Assembly (NCBI RefSeq): GCF_011759375.1
Contig: NZ_JAARML010000005.1
Location: 558,001 to 622,000, forward strand
Reading direction: 5' to 3'
Length of the DNA stretch: 64,000 nucleotides
Origin: Paraflavitalea devenefica
GTDB taxonomy: Bacteria; Bacteroidota; Bacteroidia; Chitinophagales; Chitinophagaceae
The notes below the pieces were generated by a model. It was given only the letters and a program-made list of their open reading frames with translations. It had not been told where the DNA came from and ran no database searches. Of the stretch, positions 62,101 through 64,000 are shown in pieces. The position numbers and the translations under genes were made by a program. How positions within the stretch are numbered: the first letter of the stretch is position 1; each line of letters starts with the position of its first letter.

Positions 62101-62155
62101 TTACGCCGGCCACCAGCAAAAAAAGAAAAAAAGGTATGGTTTTAAGGAAGGTCAA
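59135..62155 (-). CDS. Propeller-type sensor histidine kinase (Reg_prop / Y_Y_Y / LytS-type kinase)
   Basis: 1006 residues: signal peptide (1-21), a periplasmic double beta-propeller (25-640, with repeated blades such as IARDKHGYLWLLSQ and AADAAGNVWITS), a Y_Y_Y domain (about 650-745, YRYRLKGLDTGWINTGRNN), one membrane helix (about 755-780) and a His_kinase domain with His805 in AQMNPHFIFNAMNSIQ and IRDNGVG in the ATPase part. The kinase core is of the YehU type, as no separate AraC domain is fused. Start is TTG at 62155; no in-frame ATG precedes the signal peptide. Partner: the LytTR gene just downstream. Confidence 0.92.
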   Translation of the reverse strand: MTFLKTIPFFLFLLVAGVSYAQLPDFHVQVLNESNGIQTTDIREIARDKHGYLWLLSQKMVQRFNGQSVQQFRFTEDLVDIAADAAGNVWITSLTGIKKFRNDYVGFEEVATNSQGKKYFGRLLATADSMVWMIAHNGLYRYASSKGMFEYFPLAALNGPRFARRILAASGRVLFFSYNDSLTSFNTVTGKITAIRCKNIRTIMPLNEHQVWVSGGDLSTQEVDLQAGTLTPLQQTQFPASVEARFVLVKNAFPLSGQEYFVSTNQGCFRYSVRTKNFTRTVLFHAGNPLADDNNYFSSYLDAEKTFWMIQEEGIVFFNPFRHSIGWLRSYPAAGKNWNNDIRAITEVRPGNLWLATVKGLTNLDVKNGRVASYLPGNSQETFNSPSVRGLVFDGQKLIVGLTAGGIWLFDPATKQFSRPLYPTGKQGDSLRKKVSTDFINRIITRENGDHLVLAMRAVYIIRKSTYRVEPALFKGAAYNTMGAVEENDGSLWFYSGRGIVHTDAAFKVVAADTAHKAGDPVRCMVLQKDNRLWAGSTGLEEVWMEKGQIKKRRILPQLAEQRIYLLFPDKAGNTWIGAENGLYRYLWQEQRLEWFNVSDHVQNKLFHPGAFYASSNGYVYLGGFNGLNYLIPEKITSAPVALKVIIEKVRINGADSLYYMGQASTLRLPAQQHAVEITFAAPYFKNTQAIQYRYRLKGLDTGWINTGRNNSVRFSALPAGYYSFRVEASLDNKNWYAAVQDFPFHIYPPFWATWWFRLLVIAGIIFIVYTWMQIRIRMVKRKAGIREQISELEVKALRAQMNPHFIFNAMNSIQHFTLQNDTDNANKYISMFSKLLRLVLHHTQHSKISLYNEIELQHLYLALEGLRMGPDFSYCITVDDDIDAEAIMIPGMIIQPFVENAIVHGLAGKKGHKELVIAFTMPSDFYLVCEIRDNGVGREKAQKMKKANHELLHHESKGIRLVKERLDLLSQDPEYRTKVDITDLKEDTGEPCGTRVILEIPAKYL

Positions 62156-62189
62156 TATGGTAAAGCCCGGAAATGTTGATAAGATAGGA

Positions 62190-62657
62190 TTAAATCTGGT
62201 TTAATGGCATATTTACGGGCATGGTCAATATAATTATATAAGCCGTACCAAAGCATCCTACTCCCAAACCTATCAGGATAGCTGGAAACTTAAACCAGTA
62301 TTTGATGGCCAGCCAACCGTAATACAGGCCTGCGAAAATAATTAAAGGCGCCAATAACCGATAGTATAAAAAGGCATCAAAATGAAAAAGGCTCATGAGC
62401 ATCGTCCACAAACCGAAAATGGCCTGTGCTGCGCCATGGCTTACATTGAGCCCTGTCCAGGCTTTCCACATGGTTGTTTGGGAAGATATCCTGAGCCGTG
62501 TATAATGCATGGCAATACGAACGTGTTTGTCATCGGGAGATAAAGCGCCTGGCTTTTTTATATCCAATATGATCAATACAATATGCAGTAATCCCAATAG
62601 CAGAAAGGGTATGGCCCCCAGCACCAGGAATGTTTTTGCCAAATTATATGTTGCCAT
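62190..62657 (-). CDS. Small four-helix membrane protein, 155 aa
   Basis: 155 residues with four membrane segments (near 8-30, 72-92, 100-118 and 124-145) and a short cytoplasmic or periplasmic loop (KKPGALSPDDKHVRIAMHYT). I do not recognise the family with certainty; proteins of this shape are common in Bacteroidota. It lies 34 bases before the kinase gene on the same strand and may be co-transcribed. Confidence 0.7.
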   Translation of the reverse strand: MATYNLAKTFLVLGAIPFLLLGLLHIVLIILDIKKPGALSPDDKHVRIAMHYTRLRISSQTTMWKAWTGLNVSHGAAQAIFGLWTMLMSLFHFDAFLYYRLLAPLIIFAGLYYGWLAIKYWFKFPAILIGLGVGCFGTAYIIILTMPVNMPLNQI

Positions 62658-62712
62658 ATGTTTATTATTTGAAACGTACGAGGTGTGCCGGTGGGCGAAA
62701 GGATCAGTAACC

Positions 62713-62748
62713 GCAGAAGAAACGGCATTCGTGAAATGCCGCTTCTGC
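62713..62748. repeat. Two-part hairpin between the 4-TM gene and the lipoprotein gene
   Basis: GCAGAAG (62713-62719) pairs with CTTCTGC (62742-62748) and, inside, CGGCATT (62723-62729) with AATGCCG (62735-62741), leaving a three-base A bulge. No T-run follows on the minus strand, so it may stabilise the lipoprotein mRNA end or weakly terminate it. Confidence 0.5.
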
Positions 62749-62773
62749 CTGACCTGTGAAGAAACTTTTTATC

Positions 62774-63178
62774 TTATTTGTTCATATAAAAAGCGCCGCC
62801 GTTTGAAACATTATAGCGATAACCCCAGGTGCCTGTTAAAGTATTTTTAGCCTCGTTCAGGGTAGCTGTAACGGAATACCCGTTTGAAGCGTCAGCGAGA
62901 TAACGTAAAGAAGCTACAAACTTATAGCCGTTGATCGTCCATGTACCCTTTGCTAATTTAACGCCATACTTGTTGACCTCTTCTATAGTGCCACTGCTCC
63001 CAAGGACAAAGGCAAAATAAAGAGCGGGTGAATCGGACCCATTACCATATTTACCCACCCAGTTGCCGGCCATTTCACTGGACTTAGGAGTTGTAGTAGC
63101 ATCATCCTTATCCTTTTTACAGGCCATAAAGGTGCTTGCACATAATAAACTGAGAACTGTGATCCTGAGAAGTTTCAT
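62774..63178 (-). CDS. Putative surface lipoprotein, 134 aa
   Basis: The signal sequence ends FMAC with the lipid cysteine at residue 20, directly followed by KKDKDD, a charged run like the lipoprotein export signal that sends Bacteroidota lipoproteins to the cell surface. The mature part (about 100 residues) is all beta (GNWVGKYGNG, GTWTINGYKFVASLRYL, NTLTGTWGYRYN), resembling small lipocalin-like proteins. Function is unknown. Confidence 0.75.
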   Translation of the reverse strand: MKLLRITVLSLLCASTFMACKKDKDDATTTPKSSEMAGNWVGKYGNGSDSPALYFAFVLGSSGTIEEVNKYGVKLAKGTWTINGYKFVASLRYLADASNGYSVTATLNEAKNTLTGTWGYRYNVSNGGAFYMNK

Positions 63179-63294
63179 TGTTTAAAGTTTAATGATTAAT
63201 TTTTTATTTGTTATGCGAAGCTACCGGGTTGAATGGCTGCCAACAACTCACTTAATCCAATAGCAGGTTTCAGTTATTGAATGGTAAAAAGAAA

Positions 63295-63345
63295 GCCGGG
63301 AAGGCGGTATGACGGAAGAATTTTCCGCCTTACCACCTTCCCGGC
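63295..63345 (-). terminator. Strong rho-independent terminator of the T9SS protein gene
   Basis: GCCGGGAAGG (63295-63304) pairs perfectly with CCTTCCCGGC (63336-63345); inside, GGTA pairs with TACC and CGGAA with TTCCG. On the minus strand the stem is followed by TTTCTTTTT. It lies 17 bases after the stop at 63362. Confidence 0.85.
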
Positions 63346-63361
63346 AACATTCTTTGTGGAA

Positions 63362-64000
63362 CTATTTTACAAATCGCCTCGTAACAGACTTACCTTCTTT
63401 GGTAAATACGAGCGTGTAGATGCCAGCGGTAAGTTTTGATACATCTACCCGGTTGGTAATGGGCCTGGCATTCAGTACCTGCCTGCCCGCTATGTCATAT
63501 ACCCTTACCAATCCGCCCGACAGGTCTTCCGCAGTCATTATATAAAGCTGGTTGCTCACAGGATTAGGAACTATTTCGAATCCCGCTTTAACAGTGGCCG
63601 GTTCATCCGGCGTGCGTTGTGTAGTTACAGCCGTTGATCCTTGCGCATTTACCGCTACTGTAGAAGCTACTACCAGCGAGGAAACCTTGTCATTCCAGCC
63701 ATCATTCACCAGGCAATCATCATCAGCCGTCTTCACCAGCGTGCTGCCCCCGAAATTATCATCCCAGTATAAGGTTACCTTATATCCGCTTTGTACACGC
63801 AGGGAAGAGATGTCATCATTGAGTATGCCTTTGGCCTGCAACTGCGCCAGTGTATAACTACCCGGCAGCAAGGGGACTGCATAACCTCCATAGGAGCAAT
63901 CCTTGTACACGGTAACTGCCCCGTCGGGATAGGTGAATGGAAAATCAATACGCGCCTGGTTGAATTGCGTTTCATAGCTGGCCGGCCAGCCGAAAGCAGT
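63362..64000 (-). CDS. Secreted protein with beta/gamma-crystallin-like domain and T9SS sorting tail (5' part outside the window)
   Basis: The frame is open from the right edge, so only the last 212 residues are seen. Two crystallin-type Greek-key motifs are visible: VTVYKDCSYGGYAVPL ending NDDISSL, and VTLYWDDNFGGSTLV ending NDKVSSL; the N/D-D/N-x-x-S pattern is the usual calcium-binding site. After a linker, the last 70 residues form a type IX sorting domain (IVPNPVSNQLYI, VRVYDIAGRQVL, LTAGIYTLVFTKEGKSVTRR). Crystallin domains of this kind often sit on secreted glycoside hydrolases, so the missing part may be an enzyme. The terminator follows the stop. Confidence 0.85.
   Translation of the reverse strand, partial: TAFGWPASYETQFNQARIDFPFTYPDGAVTVYKDCSYGGYAVPLLPGSYTLAQLQAKGILNDDISSLRVQSGYKVTLYWDDNFGGSTLVKTADDDCLVNDGWNDKVSSLVVASTVAVNAQGSTAVTTQRTPDEPATVKAGFEIVPNPVSNQLYIMTAEDLSGGLVRVYDIAGRQVLNARPITNRVDVSKLTAGIYTLVFTKEGKSVTRRFVK

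Overview
The window reads as chromosomal DNA of a Bacteroidota bacterium, most likely a member of the Chitinophagaceae (Chitinophaga/Niastella type). Signs of this are: type IX secretion sorting tails on two secreted proteins; a TonB-dependent receptor with a carboxypeptidase-regulatory N-terminal domain; a DUF5686 outer-membrane protein; LytS-type histidine kinases paired with LytTR regulators; recF followed closely by a DUF721/DciA gene; and many -7 boxes of the Bacteroidota form TAnnTTTG or TAnnTTGC, several of them so near the start codon that the mRNA should be leaderless. There is no tRNA, rRNA, CRISPR array, IS element or prophage module. One protein with a tail-fibre-type chaperone domain stands alone.

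Layout. 1-3.5 kb: the front of a lipoprotein gene cut by the left edge, then a long, visibly AT-rich gene for an LRR-Roc-COR-TIR protein, an NLR-like immune candidate. 3.5-5.5 kb: an array of 11-bp repeats in front of an unrecognised Bacteroidota protein that has a distant paralogue at 47.9 kb (also preceded by an array of five 11-bp repeats), then a lipoprotein. 5.5-16.4 kb: TonB receptor, purC, an OB-fold-like protein, an NAD(P)-binding protein, a coupled amidohydrolase/methyltransferase pair, a secreted lactonase, a PAS-LuxR regulator and trhO. 16.4-23.2 kb: DUF5686 protein, penicillin acylase plus a small membrane protein, and an 885-bp spacer with two rho-independent terminators and a promoter-linked 33-codon membrane peptide. 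23.2-32.4 kb: cupin lipoprotein, bioF, miaE, two secreted proteins, recF, a small unknown gene, dciA, an orphan DppB-type permease and a DoxX-like membrane protein. 32.6-47.2 kb: a transglutaminase-like/histidine kinase/LytTR operon, DUF1599, folP, an S74-domain protein, RidA, an S41 protease, a TlpA-like protein with a broken CxxC motif, an FtsX/MacB permease, a GDSL hydrolase and an esterase.

48.7-58.2 kb is the clearest functional unit: a seven-gene minus-strand cluster for complete reductive pyrimidine catabolism. In transcription order it encodes semialdehyde dehydrogenase, beta-alanine-type aminotransferase, NCS1 nucleobase transporter, dihydropyrimidinase, beta-ureidopropionase, PreT and PreA. 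Together these would import uracil or thymine, reduce and open the ring, release beta-alanine and pass it through malonate semialdehyde to acetyl-CoA. A LytTR regulator and a large propeller-type histidine kinase lie immediately upstream on the same strand. The window ends with a 4-TM protein, a lipoprotein and the 3' part of a secreted protein with a beta/gamma-crystallin-like domain and a T9SS tail.

Most promising for new biology are the 11-bp arrays in front of two paralogous unknown genes, the TIR-bearing Roco protein, the 33-residue membrane peptide with its terminator-rich surroundings, and a dispersed family of intergenic repeats built on a GTTTCGGG / GTTGCTCCGC module. Intergenic statements come from reading the sequence by eye; no alignment, folding or database search was run.
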